64,000 bases of DNA, taken from Flavobacterium panacagri. Lineage in GTDB: Bacteria > Bacteroidota > Bacteroidia > Flavobacteriales > Flavobacteriaceae. The first letter of the stretch is position 1. Each line of letters begins with the position of its first letter. The DNA lies in NCBI RefSeq assembly GCF_030378165.1, contig NZ_CP119766.1, forward strand, positions 3,410,001 through 3,474,000, written 5' to 3'. Positions 33,397-41,774 of this stretch are shown here, piece after piece. The position numbers and the translations under genes were made by a program. The notes under the pieces are model-generated. The model did not search any database, was not told the origin of the DNA, and saw only the letters and a list, made by a program, of their open reading frames with translations.

Positions 33397-36300
33397 ATGC
33401 TAGATAAAATCATTCAATTTAGTATACGAAACAAATTCGTTATACTATTATTTACCCTCGTTTTAATAGCTTGGGGAAGCTATTCGCTTAAAAAATTACC
33501 ACTTGATGCTCTTCCAGATGTAACCAATAATCAGGTTCAGATTATTACTACTGCGCCAACTTTGGCAAGTCAGGAAGTGGAACAGTTAATTACGTATCCA
33601 CTGGAACGTGCTGTAAAAACAGTTCCAGATATTATTGAACTTCGCAGTATTTCGCGTTTTGGATTATCGGTTGTAACCGTCGTTTTTGAAGACGATGTTG
33701 ATATTTACTGGGCTCGCGAGCAGATTTTCCAACGCTTAAAACAAGCCGAAGAAAACATTCCAGATTATGTGAATTCTCCTGAATTAGCGCCTATTACAAC
33801 TGGTTTGGGCGAAATTTACCAATATGATGTTTATGCCAAAAAAGGCTATGAAAACAAATACAGTGCGGTCGAATTAAGAACGATTCAAGATTGGATTATT
33901 ATTCCGCAATTACAGGGAATCCGCGGTATTGCCGATGTAAGTACGTGGGGCGGAAAACTAAAACAATACGAAATCGCCGTAAACCCAAATATGCTGAACA
34001 GTTTGGGAGTCACCATAACCGAAATTTTTGATGCTTTAGAAAAAAATAACCAAAATACAGGTGGTGCTTATATTGAGAAAGATCAATATACCTATTTTAT
34101 CCGCGGTGTCGGAATGGCAAAAGGTGTAAAGGATCTTGAAAATGTCGTAGTAAAAAATAGAAACGGTTCTCCCGTTTTGGTTCGGAATGTGGCACAGGTT
34201 CGTGAGGGCGTTGCATTGCGTTACGGCGCTTCTACCAAAGACGGAAAAGGAGAAATCGTTTCTGGAATGGTTTTAATGCTGAAAGGAGAAAATTCCAGCG
34301 CTGTTGTAAAAAGAGTGCACGAAAAAATGGAACAAATAAACAAAAGCCTTCCAGAAGGTGTTGTTGCCGAAGCCTTTATTGATAGAGGAAAATTGGTTGA
34401 CAATTCGATCAAAACGGTGGCAAAAAATCTTTTAGAAGGAGCATTGATTGTCATTTTTGTTTTGATCCTATTTTTAGGAAACCTTCGCGCTGGATTAATT
34501 GTTGCTTCTGTTATTCCGCTGGCGATGCTGTTTGCTGTTATTTTAATGAATGCCTTTGGCGTAAGCGGCAATCTAATGAGTCTCGGAGCAATAGATTTCG
34601 GGATCATAGTCGATGGCGCCGTGATTATTGTAGAAGCCACGATGCATCATCTACAGAAAATCAAAAATAAAAAAGAACTGACTCAGGAAGAGATGGACGA
34701 TGAAGTCTATAACTCGGCTTCAAAAATTAGAAATAGTGCCGCTTTTGGAGAAATTATTATTCTAATTGTATATCTGCCGATTTTGGCTTTAATTGGAACA
34801 GAAGGAAAAATGTTTAAACCGATGGCGATGACAGTTGGATTTGCCATTATTGGCGCTTTTATTCTTTCTCTGACTTATATTCCAATGATGAGTGCTTTGT
34901 TTCTTTCCAAAAAAACAGAACACAAAGAAAACTTTAGCGATCGAATGATTGCGTGGCTTGAAAGCCGTTATACGCCGTTATTGAAAAAAGCTTTGGAATT
35001 TAAAAAAGTGGTTCTTTCTATAGCAGTTGCATTATTTGCTTTCGCTTTTATCATTTTCCAAAATATGGGAGGCGAGTTTATTCCAACCATCGAAGAAGGC
35101 GATTTGGCGATCAACGCGACTATTATGACAGGAAGTTCGCTTACGCAGATGGTCGAAACCACTACCAAATACGAGCAGATTTTAAAAGCGAAATTCCCAG
35201 AAATCAAAACGATTGTCACTAAAATAGGAAGCGGCGAAATCCCAACCGATCCGATGCCAATTGAAAGCGGGGATTTGATTATTGTTCTCAAAGACAAAAA
35301 AGAATGGAAAGGCAAATACCATAATTGGGAAGAATTGGCGAATGCCATGAAAGAAGAAATGGAGGTAATTCCAGGAGCCAATATTGAGATTTCGCAACCA
35401 ATCCAAATGCGATTTAACGAATTAATGACCGGAAGCCGATCTGATATTGCAATTAAGATTTTTGGGGATGATTTGGAAATTCTGGATGCTAAAGCCACAG
35501 AGCTAATTTCAAAAATAAAAGGAATCGATGGCATCGGAGATTTGAAAGCCGATAAAGTCACAGGTTTGCCACAGATTACAGTAAAATACGATTACGATAA
35601 AATCGCGCTTTACGGATTGAATATTTCTGATATCAATCAAATTATCCGTTCTTCATTTGCCGGAGAAAGTGCCGGAAAAATCTATGATGAAAGCAAACGA
35701 TTTGATGTTGTAGTGCGAATGGATGAAAACAATCGCGCTGATATTACCGACGTTAGCAATTTGTTTATTCCGCTTCCAAATGGTCAGCAAGTACCGCTTT
35801 CTCAAGTGGCTTCTGTAGATTACGAGCAAGGCCCGGTACAGGTCATCCGCGAAGACGGAAAACGAAGAATCACTGTTGGTTTAAATGTCCGCGGAAGAGA
35901 TATTAAAAGTGTGGTGGAAGAAATTCAGGCAAAACTGGATCAAAGTTTTAAACTTCCGGCGGGCTATTATGTGACGTACGGCGGACAGTTTGAAAACTTA
36001 ATTGAAGCCTCCAAAAGACTTTCGGTTGCTTTGCCAATTGCGTTAGGACTGATTTTGGTATTGCTTTATTTTACTTTCAAAAGTGTCAAACAAGCTTTGT
36101 TGATTTTTAGTGCGATTCCGTTATCGGCGATTGGGGGCGTTTTTGCGCTTTCGCTGAGAGGAATGCCGTTTAGTATTTCGGCAGGAATTGGATTTATCGC
36201 GCTGTTCGGAATTGCGGTTCTCAACGGAATTGTATTGATTTCCTATTTCAATCAATTGAAAACGGAAGGAATTTCAGATCCGTTTCAAAGAATCATTATC

Positions 36301-36540
36301 GGAACCAAAACGAGATTACGTCCCGTTTTAATGACAGCTGCAGTTGCTTCATTAGGATTTTTGCCAATGGCATTATCCACAAGCGGCGGGGCAGAAGTAC
36401 AAAAACCTCTAGCAACCGTGGTAATTGGCGGTTTAGTCTCAGCCACTTTATTAACCTTAATCGTTTTACCGATTTTGTATTTATTATTGGAGCGTGGGTT
36501 TAACCGCAAAGTTCGCAAAGATTTACGCGAAGAACGCTAA
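33397..36540 (+). CDS. czcA: Heavy-metal RND efflux pump, CzcA/CusA type
   Basis: A 1047-aa inner-membrane RND pump. The start MLDKIIQFSIRNKFVILL at 33397 is the standard RND opening; an upstream ATG was not used. Two periplasmic loops alternate with 12 membrane helices. The proton-relay helix 4 reads GAIDFGIIVDGAVIIVEA, the D...D....E pattern of heavy-metal RND pumps, close to zinc/cobalt/cadmium (CzcA) types. It would drive export of divalent metal with the TolC and adaptor proteins encoded next. The last 13 residues (FNRKVRKDLREER) are encoded by a copy of the palindromic repeat, so the C-terminus has been extended by it. Confidence 0.93.
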   Translation: MLDKIIQFSIRNKFVILLFTLVLIAWGSYSLKKLPLDALPDVTNNQVQIITTAPTLASQEVEQLITYPLERAVKTVPDIIELRSISRFGLSVVTVVFEDDVDIYWAREQIFQRLKQAEENIPDYVNSPELAPITTGLGEIYQYDVYAKKGYENKYSAVELRTIQDWIIIPQLQGIRGIADVSTWGGKLKQYEIAVNPNMLNSLGVTITEIFDALEKNNQNTGGAYIEKDQYTYFIRGVGMAKGVKDLENVVVKNRNGSPVLVRNVAQVREGVALRYGASTKDGKGEIVSGMVLMLKGENSSAVVKRVHEKMEQINKSLPEGVVAEAFIDRGKLVDNSIKTVAKNLLEGALIVIFVLILFLGNLRAGLIVASVIPLAMLFAVILMNAFGVSGNLMSLGAIDFGIIVDGAVIIVEATMHHLQKIKNKKELTQEEMDDEVYNSASKIRNSAAFGEIIILIVYLPILALIGTEGKMFKPMAMTVGFAIIGAFILSLTYIPMMSALFLSKKTEHKENFSDRMIAWLESRYTPLLKKALEFKKVVLSIAVALFAFAFIIFQNMGGEFIPTIEEGDLAINATIMTGSSLTQMVETTTKYEQILKAKFPEIKTIVTKIGSGEIPTDPMPIESGDLIIVLKDKKEWKGKYHNWEELANAMKEEMEVIPGANIEISQPIQMRFNELMTGSRSDIAIKIFGDDLEILDAKATELISKIKGIDGIGDLKADKVTGLPQITVKYDYDKIALYGLNISDINQIIRSSFAGESAGKIYDESKRFDVVVRMDENNRADITDVSNLFIPLPNGQQVPLSQVASVDYEQGPVQVIREDGKRRITVGLNVRGRDIKSVVEEIQAKLDQSFKLPAGYYVTYGGQFENLIEASKRLSVALPIALGLILVLLYFTFKSVKQALLIFSAIPLSAIGGVFALSLRGMPFSISAGIGFIALFGIAVLNGIVLISYFNQLKTEGISDPFQRIIIGTKTRLRPVLMTAAVASLGFLPMALSTSGGAEVQKPLATVVIGGLVSATLLTLIVLPILYLLLERGFNRKVRKDLREER

Positions 36541-36650
36541 GAAATTTAAAAGAGAGAAAAATGAATTCAATATATAAAACACAACACACAACTTTTGCGA
36601 ACTTTGCGAAAGACCTTTGCTCCCGATGGCTATCGGGATTGCGGTTAAGC
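36499..36650. repeat. Palindromic repeat spanning the end of czcA and start of the TolC gene
   Basis: The left part (TTTAACCGCAAAGTTCGCAAAG, from 36499) encodes the end of the pump. The right part (CTTTTGCGAACTTTGCGAAAG at 36592-36612, then a CCCGATGGCTATCGGGA copy at 36622-36638 and GCGGTTAAG) encodes residues 11-30 of the TolC protein. CGCAAAGTTCGCAAA in the left arm pairs with TTTGCGAACTTTGCG in the right arm over 15 bp. Confidence 0.85.
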
Positions 36651-37820
36651 ATATTCCTATTGGCAAGCACAGCAACATTTGCACAGCAATCTATCAGCCT
36701 AGAAAAAGCTATAGAACTTGCCAAATCAAACAATATCGACTTAAAAATAGCCGATAAAGAAATCGAGAAACAAACTGTTCTCAAAAAAGCCGCTTTCCAG
36801 CCCGATCCGCTTCAGGTACAGTATCAGGGCGGACAGTTCAATAGTGTCGATTTTGATCATAATGTTTCTGTACAGCAATTTTTTCCGTTAGGCAATATCA
36901 CAAAAGCCAACAGACAATTACAAGAAGAATTGGCAAAATTGGCCGAAAAAAGAAAAGCGTTATCAACTTATGAATTAGAAAAAGCGGTAACATTAGCTTA
37001 TTACCAGTATTTGTATGGCGTTTCAATTCAGAAGTTAAACTCGGAACTGAATGATATTTACACCAAATTCTTAAAGAATGCCGAACTCCGATTTAAAACA
37101 GGGGAAAGTGGGAATATCGAAGTGATTTCTGCAAAAGCAAAAGTCAAAGAAATTGAAACCCAAAAAACGCAGTTAGAATACGATTTAGTGATTTACCAAA
37201 AACAGCTTCAGTTTTTTATTCAGACCAATGAAAACATTGTTCCCGATCAAAATACGGCATTGCAATATGTTTTTGTTGAAAATGAACAAAATTCAAAAGC
37301 AGAAAACTTGATGACAGAATGGTATCAACAGCAAATTTCGGTCTATCAAAAAGAAGCTGGAACTTTTAAAGCTTTGCGCACGCCAAAAGTCGGATTGGGG
37401 TATTTTGCCCAAACTATTAATACAGAATCTTTGTTTCAGGGCTTTACGGCAGGATTACAGATTCCGTTGTTTGGAGGCGTAAATACAACGAAAGCCAAAG
37501 CAGCAGAAATTGGTATTTCGCAATCGCAGTTGGCTTTAGATAAAAACAAAATGATCTTGAGTTTACAAAAGGAAGAGTTACAAAACAACTTCCAAAAACA
37601 GCAGAAAAACTTAGCTTATTATCAAAACGAAGGTTTGCAGTATGCGAATCAAATTATTGAAACATCGCAGAAAAGTTATGCCAATGGCGATATGAGTTAT
37701 TGGTCGTATATCAGTTTTTTAAATCAGGCGATTGATATTAAAAAACAATATGCTGAAGCCACACACAGCTATAATCAAAGTGCAATCGAACTCCAATTCC
37801 CAACCATCAAAAACAATTAA
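36561..37820 (+). CDS. TolC family outer-membrane efflux channel
   Basis: A 419-aa outer-membrane factor. The mature part begins about ISLEKAIELAKSNNIDLKIAD, with the heptad-rich helices (QLQEELAKLAEKRKALSTYELEKAV, FLKNAELRFKTGESGNIEVISAKAKVKEIET) of TolC trimers; GESG.IEVISAKAKV is the CzcC/CusC-like turn. The signal peptide is unusually long: residues 11-30 (TFANFAKDLCSRWLSGLRLS) come from a palindromic repeat, before the core IFLLASTATFAQ. No other start codon upstream of the hydrophobic core exists, so the repeat-coded n-region is used. It lies 20 bp after czcA and 2 bp before the adaptor. Confidence 0.92.
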   Translation: MNSIYKTQHTTFANFAKDLCSRWLSGLRLSIFLLASTATFAQQSISLEKAIELAKSNNIDLKIADKEIEKQTVLKKAAFQPDPLQVQYQGGQFNSVDFDHNVSVQQFFPLGNITKANRQLQEELAKLAEKRKALSTYELEKAVTLAYYQYLYGVSIQKLNSELNDIYTKFLKNAELRFKTGESGNIEVISAKAKVKEIETQKTQLEYDLVIYQKQLQFFIQTNENIVPDQNTALQYVFVENEQNSKAENLMTEWYQQQISVYQKEAGTFKALRTPKVGLGYFAQTINTESLFQGFTAGLQIPLFGGVNTTKAKAAEIGISQSQLALDKNKMILSLQKEELQNNFQKQQKNLAYYQNEGLQYANQIIETSQKSYANGDMSYWSYISFLNQAIDIKKQYAEATHSYNQSAIELQFPTIKNN

Positions 37821-37822
37821 TC

Positions 37823-39106
37823 ATGAAAAATATATTTAGTAGCGTAGATTTAACCGCAATCCCGATAGCCATCGGGAGCAAAGGTTTTTCGCAAAGCACG
37901 CAAAGTTCAATTTTCTTGCGCCCCTTGCGCTTTGTCTTTGCGATCCTTGCGGTTACATTAACAAGTTGCAATGAAAAGAAAGCAGAAGAAACCCACGAAG
38001 AAGAAAAATCAAGTACAGAAGTTGCCTTAACAGAATCGCAATACAAAACCGTAGGCATTGAAACAGGAATTGTAGAAGACAGAAATCTCAACAAAGTCAT
38101 TAAAGCCAATGGATATACCACAGTGCCGCCTCAAAATTCTGCTGAGGTTTCGACTTTAATTGGCGGAACAGTAAAGGATATTTTTGTTTTGGAAGGCACT
38201 TATGTCAATAAAGGAAAAGTTTTGGCAACAATCCAAAATCTGGAAGTGATTGAAATGCAGGAAGAATATCAGTCGGCAACGGCTAATGTTGAATATCTGC
38301 AGTTAGAATACAATCGCCAGAAAACCTTGAGTGACGAAAATGTAAATCCGAGAAAGATATTTCAAGAAGTAAAAGCAAAATTAGCGGCAGAAAGAGCCCG
38401 CGCTCAGGCAGCAAAAAACAAATTAGATGCTTTGCATGTTGGAGCAAAAGGAAGTTCATCTTTAGTTCCAATTGTAGCACCAATAAATGGCTATGTAGGT
38501 AAAATCAATATTGCGAAAGGCGCTTTTGCCAATACAGGAGTTTCTTTGTTTGAAGTGGTAGACAACAGTCAGATGCATTTGGATTTAAATGTGTATGAAA
38601 AAGATTTGGGATCGATTTCTATTGGTCAGGTAATTGATTTTGTTCTTACCAATCAGTCCAATAAATCGATTAAAGGAAAGATTTTCGGAATCAATAAATC
38701 TTTTTCTAACGAAAGTAAAACCGTGGCTGTACACGCTAAAATTGATCCAGCCGACGCGAAAGGTTTGATTCCGGGAATGTATGTTTCGGCCAATATTAAT
38801 ATTACGAATGCTACAGTTCCGGCACTTCCAAAAGATGCTGTCGTTAAAAATGCCGATAAATATTTTGTTTTTGTTCAGGAAGAAGCACATGCGGAAGAAA
38901 AACACGAGCACGCAGCAGGCGAAAAAGAAGAAGCTCACGAAAAAGAAATTCATTTTAAAGCAATTGAAGTAATGCCCGGAACAACCGATTTAGGTTTTAC
39001 CGAAATTAAGTTTGTGGATAAGATTGAACCGCAGACAAAAATCGTTACAAAAGGTGCTTTTTATTTATTGTCGGCAATGAAGGGCGGGGGAGAGCATGAG
39101 CACTAA
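37823..39106 (+). CDS. Periplasmic adaptor lipoprotein of the RND pump (CzcB/CusB-like)
   Basis: A 427-aa membrane-fusion protein. The lipobox LTSC puts the lipid on Cys49. Lipoyl half-motifs flank a hairpin (GGTVKDIFVLEGTYVNKGKVLATIQNLEV and LVPIVAPINGYVGKINIAKGAFA). A coiled hairpin (EYQSATANVEYLQLEYNRQ ... KLAAERARAQAAKNKLD) and a beta-barrel follow. A His/Glu-rich insert near the C-terminus (EEAHAEEKHEHAAGEKEEAHEKEIH) and the last residues (GGGEHEH) could bind metal. Residues 9-45, containing the hydrophobic core of the signal peptide, are encoded by a whole copy of the palindromic repeat. It completes the CzcA-TolC complex across the envelope. Confidence 0.9.
   Translation: MKNIFSSVDLTAIPIAIGSKGFSQSTQSSIFLRPLRFVFAILAVTLTSCNEKKAEETHEEEKSSTEVALTESQYKTVGIETGIVEDRNLNKVIKANGYTTVPPQNSAEVSTLIGGTVKDIFVLEGTYVNKGKVLATIQNLEVIEMQEEYQSATANVEYLQLEYNRQKTLSDENVNPRKIFQEVKAKLAAERARAQAAKNKLDALHVGAKGSSSLVPIVAPINGYVGKINIAKGAFANTGVSLFEVVDNSQMHLDLNVYEKDLGSISIGQVIDFVLTNQSNKSIKGKIFGINKSFSNESKTVAVHAKIDPADAKGLIPGMYVSANINITNATVPALPKDAVVKNADKYFVFVQEEAHAEEKHEHAAGEKEEAHEKEIHFKAIEVMPGTTDLGFTEIKFVDKIEPQTKIVTKGAFYLLSAMKGGGEHEH
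37849..37955. repeat. Complete palindromic repeat inside the adaptor gene
   Basis: It runs TTTAACCGCAAT, CCCGATAGCCATCGGGA (37861-37877), GCAAAGG, then CGCAAAGCACGCAAAG, and in the opposite orientation CTTGCGCCCCTTGCGC and CCTTGCGGTTA. It is a full inverted element in frame with the ORF. Confidence 0.88.
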
Positions 39107-39160
39107 AAAGGTGGTTTTGCCACGAAGTCGCAAAGGTACTAAGCTTTTTCCACATTTTAT

Positions 39161-39271
39161 GTCATCCTCAGGAACGAAGGATCACACATGAAACTCGACA
39201 AAGATTGGCGAAGTACTTTATAGAATTATGATGCGCAGTTTCTAGTGTGATCCTTCCTCCGTCAGGATGAC
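39161..39271. repeat. Inverted repeat with 27-bp imperfect arms
   Basis: The left arm GTCATCCTCAGGAACG...CACAC (39161-39187) pairs with GTGTGATCC...GGATGAC (39245-39271) with a few internal mismatches. The 57-bp loop has no visible features. It begins 54 bp after the adaptor stop and is followed at once by the first 111-bp direct repeat, so it sits at the left edge of the accessory island. Confidence 0.75.
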
Positions 39272-39272
39272 A

Positions 39273-39306
39273 AAAAAAGCTGTAAATTTTAAGTTTACAG
39301 CTTTTT
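39273..39306. terminator. Rho-independent terminator (left copy)
   Basis: The 12-bp arms AAAAGCTGTAAA and TTTACAGCTTTT around TTTTAAG are followed by TTTT. It ends the metal-efflux transcript and reads as a terminator on either strand. The same hairpin recurs at 42973-43006, and its left half only (AAAAGCTGTAAATTT) at 49836-49850. Confidence 0.8.
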
Positions 39307-39383
39307 TGCTTTGTGTCTTATCGTTGCGGGCACGGATTACAAATCCGCGCTATCGTTGTGTTTAAATATCTGCGCGATCGGGG
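39273..39383. repeat. 111-bp direct repeat, left copy
   Basis: It is identical to 42973-43083 except for three bases (cacgG/Catt; gtgtTTAaat/GTAgat). It contains the hairpin AAAAGCTGTAAA/TTTACAGCTTTT (39273-39306) and a second palindrome around GCGGGCACGGATTACAAATCC. The pair flanks a 3589-bp segment with the two transposase genes and small ORFs. Confidence 0.93.
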
Positions 39384-39588
39384 AAGTCTTCTTGTAAATA
39401 CTCTGTCATATCTTCAAGACTGAAATACATTGTTGTTCAAATTCTGTCTTGTTTATGCTTTCGTCCTGCAAAAGCTTTTCTTTTTCTAGTATTTTCAAAT
39501 CATTGTGTTTAAAGTTTCAAAGTTAGTGTTTTAATATTAGTATTTATCTGAATAATTTCTTAACTATGTAATCTAATAACTTGTGAAG

Positions 39589-39804
39589 ATGAATATAAAA
39601 GAAGCAAATGAAATAAATTTAAGTCTTATATCCCACAAAATACGAATTAAAGCTTTAGAGAGCTGTCTTACAGAAGAGCAAAGAAAAATATTTGATGCTA
39701 ATCTGAAGGAAAGTAAAGATGAAATTCGAAAACAATTTGAAGAATCATTGCGTTCTAAACCTAAAGAACTTGCAGAGTTTTTAAAGAGAATTGACAAACT
39801 TTAA
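39589..39804 (+). CDS. Small hypothetical protein
   Basis: A 71-aa protein starting at ATG 39589 (a GTG lies two codons upstream). It is almost wholly helical and charged: IKEANEINLSLISHKIRIKALE, then EEQRKIFDANLKESKDEIRKQ, then ELAEFLKRIDKL. I do not recognise a family. It lies inside the 111-bp-repeat-flanked segment, 75 bp before a second small helical protein on the same strand, so the two may be co-transcribed. No membrane segment or signal peptide. Confidence 0.55.
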   Translation: MNIKEANEINLSLISHKIRIKALESCLTEEQRKIFDANLKESKDEIRKQFEESLRSKPKELAEFLKRIDKL

Positions 39805-39879
39805 TTTTAAGCTGTTAATTGTCTATAATTTTATTATTACTGTTTTTGATATATTTGATTCAACCAAAAATTACTCAAT

Positions 39880-40068
39880 ATGGATACACTTACTAACATA
39901 GACCGAAATGTTGTAAAAATTGGCCTTGCTCAAGAAAAAGAATTCAAATCTTTAAAATCTCGCATAAATACTATAGAATCAAATCAAGTTACTTTAAGTA
40001 ATCAATTGAAAAATATAGATAAGAAATTAGATAGCATACTTACTATCTTAAAAAAGAATTCTTTTTAA
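39880..40068 (+). CDS. Small coiled-coil protein of unknown function
   Basis: A 62-aa protein, mostly one amphipathic helix: EKEFKSLKSRINTIESNQVTLSNQLKNIDKKLDSILTIL with a heptad of I/L/V, so it probably oligomerises as a coiled coil. A TATATTTG sequence (39850-39857), close to the Bacteroidota -7 element, is 22 bp upstream of the ATG. There is no family match I can name. It overlaps the end of a possible minus-strand small ORF (40043-40195). Confidence 0.5.
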   Translation: MDTLTNIDRNVVKIGLAQEKEFKSLKSRINTIESNQVTLSNQLKNIDKKLDSILTILKKNSF

Positions 40069-40195
40069 TTCTGTTTTTAACTTCTTTCAATATTTCTGTG
40101 TTTTCTTTAATCGAATTATCTTTTAATAAAGCAATAATTTCAACTATCACTTCATTATTTTTTTTTAGATTTTCTAGGGATATTTTAAATTCCAT
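40043..40195 (-). CDS. Possible small protein (50 aa)
   Basis: The minus-strand frame starts at ATG 40195 and encodes MEFKISLENLKKNNEVIVEI followed by IALLKDNSIKENTEILKEVK and NRIKKNSFLR. It is helical and charged, with no family I can name. It overlaps the end of the 39880 gene by 26 bp on the other strand. There is no ribosome-binding signal to decide, so it may be chance. Confidence 0.3.
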   Translation of the reverse strand: MEFKISLENLKKNNEVIVEIIALLKDNSIKENTEILKEVKNRIKKNSFLR

Positions 40196-40652
40196 ATTTT
40201 CTATAAATTAAAAAATCCGCCTAATTAAAGCAGACTTTGTTTAATATTTAGTTTTTATTTTTGTTCGGTATAAAAAGGATATACTTAACTTAATAAATTA
40301 TATTGTAGAAAATTACTTCTTAAGTACTACTAAAGAAAGGTGTAATTCTATATTGTTAATTTTCTTTATCTTTGTAGGTAGGTTCTAAAATACCTTTTAT
40401 CATAAAATCATTAAGATTATTATAAAACAAGCTACCGTAGCCCATAATAATTTTTTACTTTTTCTCTGCCAAAGTATTTTTCTTCTTTTAGACTCAGCTT
40501 GCACTAATTTCTCTACGTTTTTTATATCAATACCATTTATTCTCATTACTGATATCTTTTTTTCAAACGTAGAATAAATGATAAACTCAAACAGTACTCT
40601 AAAGTTTTTTTTGTGATAGAATAAGATATATAACTTTTAAATTTAATAGTAT
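40069..40652. other. 584-bp AT-rich gap before the transposase pair
   Basis: Apart from the two possible minus-strand small ORFs (40043-40195, 40400-40546), no gene is supported. A possible promoter for the transposase genes is TTG (about 40612) with TAACTTTT about 17 bp downstream, near 40632; the -7 element is one base from the usual TAnnTTTG. No IS-type terminal inverted repeat was recognised. Confidence 0.35.
40400..40546 (-). CDS. Possible small membrane protein (48 aa)
   Basis: The minus-strand frame starts at ATG 40546. A strongly basic N-terminus (SKRRKILWQRKSKK) is followed by a single hydrophobic segment to the end, LLWATVACFIIILMIL, a pattern of tail-anchored small membrane proteins. 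No family match. The surrounding sequence (40200-40652) is AT-rich without other features. Confidence 0.35.
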   Translation of the reverse strand: MRINGIDIKNVEKLVQAESKRRKILWQRKSKKLLWATVACFIIILMIL

Positions 40653-41768
40653 ATGCAACGAAAGCTAAAAAAATATGATAGGGATTTCAAGCTGAGAGCA
40701 ATCCAATTAGGTTATGAAAGAGGTAATATTACTCAAGTAGAGAGAGAACTTGGACTTCCAAAGTCTTTGCTATGTACTTGGTGCTCAAAATATAAAAAAT
40801 TTGGAGCGACAGGTTTTTGTGGAACTGGACATTTAAGATTGAGCGAAGAACAACTGATGGTTAAAAAACTTGAGAGTGATTTCAGAGATTTAGAATCACT
40901 ATATGAAAGTTTAAGAAAAGAACATAAGTCTCTTTTTCAAAAACGTTCACTTATTTATCAATTTATAGATAACAATAAAAAAACATATTCTATTTCTAAT
41001 ATGTGTAAAATTTTAGGAATATGTAGAGCAGCCTATCAAACTTGGACAAAACAAACTATTTCAAATAGAGAAATAAATAGAACCTTAGTAAAAAATGAAA
41101 TTAAAAATATATTTTTTGAAACAAAACAAGTATATGGAGGCGCAAGAATTACAAAAGAACTTAAAGAAAGAGGATATAAAACGAACTACCAAAGTGTTTT
41201 AAGTTACATGCGTGAGTTAGGTTTGTGTAGTTTAATGAATACAAGAAAAGCAAAAATAAATCCGATTTTTAATTCTTTTGCTGCTCCTCTTATTTTAAAT
41301 CCAGAACAAAAGTTTAATGAGCCCTCTCAAGCGTGGATATCAGAGATAAATCATCTTAAAGCAACTACAGGATATTTGTATTTAACAATTATTTTGGATT
41401 TATATGATAGAAAAATAATAGGTTGGAGTGTAAGTAAAAAATTAAATTCAAAAAAAACTTCTTTACCAGCCTTGAAAATGGCAACAATTAATAGAAAAAT
41501 TACGAATGAGTTAATATTTCATTCCAATAGAGGAGTTCAATATAAATGTAAAAGATTTATAAAATTATTACATTCATACAAAATTATTAAGCAAAGCATG
41601 AGTCAGAGAAAAGACGACCGTCATAATGCTTTAGCGACAAGCTTTTTCTTTCAATTAAAAAAGAATGTTTATAAAAAAACTAGATTTCTCAGTGAAAAGG
41701 ATGTGAAATTTGAAATATTCAAATATATAGAGTTGTGGAATTACCAAAGTGAAAGTGTTTTAATTTGA
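40653..41768 (+). CDS. IS3-type transposase homolog lacking the DDE triad
   Basis: A 371-aa single ORF that combines what are normally OrfA (HTH at about 10-50, RAIQLGYERGNITQVERELGLPKSLLCTWCSKYKKF) and OrfB (HTH_21-like helices, then the rve core). At the three catalytic positions of the neighbouring intact paralog it has E231 (WISEINHL for WVSDITYI), N292 (HSNRGVQY for HSDRGAQY) and T329 (ALATSFFF for IAEAFFS). The C-terminus stops some 20 residues early. The frame is nonetheless open throughout. It could be a decayed enzyme or a DNA-binding regulator or partner of the active paralog; sequence alone cannot decide. Confidence 0.85.
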   Translation: MQRKLKKYDRDFKLRAIQLGYERGNITQVERELGLPKSLLCTWCSKYKKFGATGFCGTGHLRLSEEQLMVKKLESDFRDLESLYESLRKEHKSLFQKRSLIYQFIDNNKKTYSISNMCKILGICRAAYQTWTKQTISNREINRTLVKNEIKNIFFETKQVYGGARITKELKERGYKTNYQSVLSYMRELGLCSLMNTRKAKINPIFNSFAAPLILNPEQKFNEPSQAWISEINHLKATTGYLYLTIILDLYDRKIIGWSVSKKLNSKKTSLPALKMATINRKITNELIFHSNRGVQYKCKRFIKLLHSYKIIKQSMSQRKDDRHNALATSFFFQLKKNVYKKTRFLSEKDVKFEIFKYIELWNYQSESVLI

Positions 41769-41774
41769 AAAAAT

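Larger units (their letters stand above)
39107..39588. other. 482-bp non-coding left edge of the accessory island
   Basis: It holds, in order, the inverted repeat 39161-39271, the 111-bp direct repeat with terminator, and about 200 bp of AT-rich sequence. A fragment CTTCAAGACTGAAATAC... near 39410 has no frame of useful length. No gene is supported. Confidence 0.5.
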
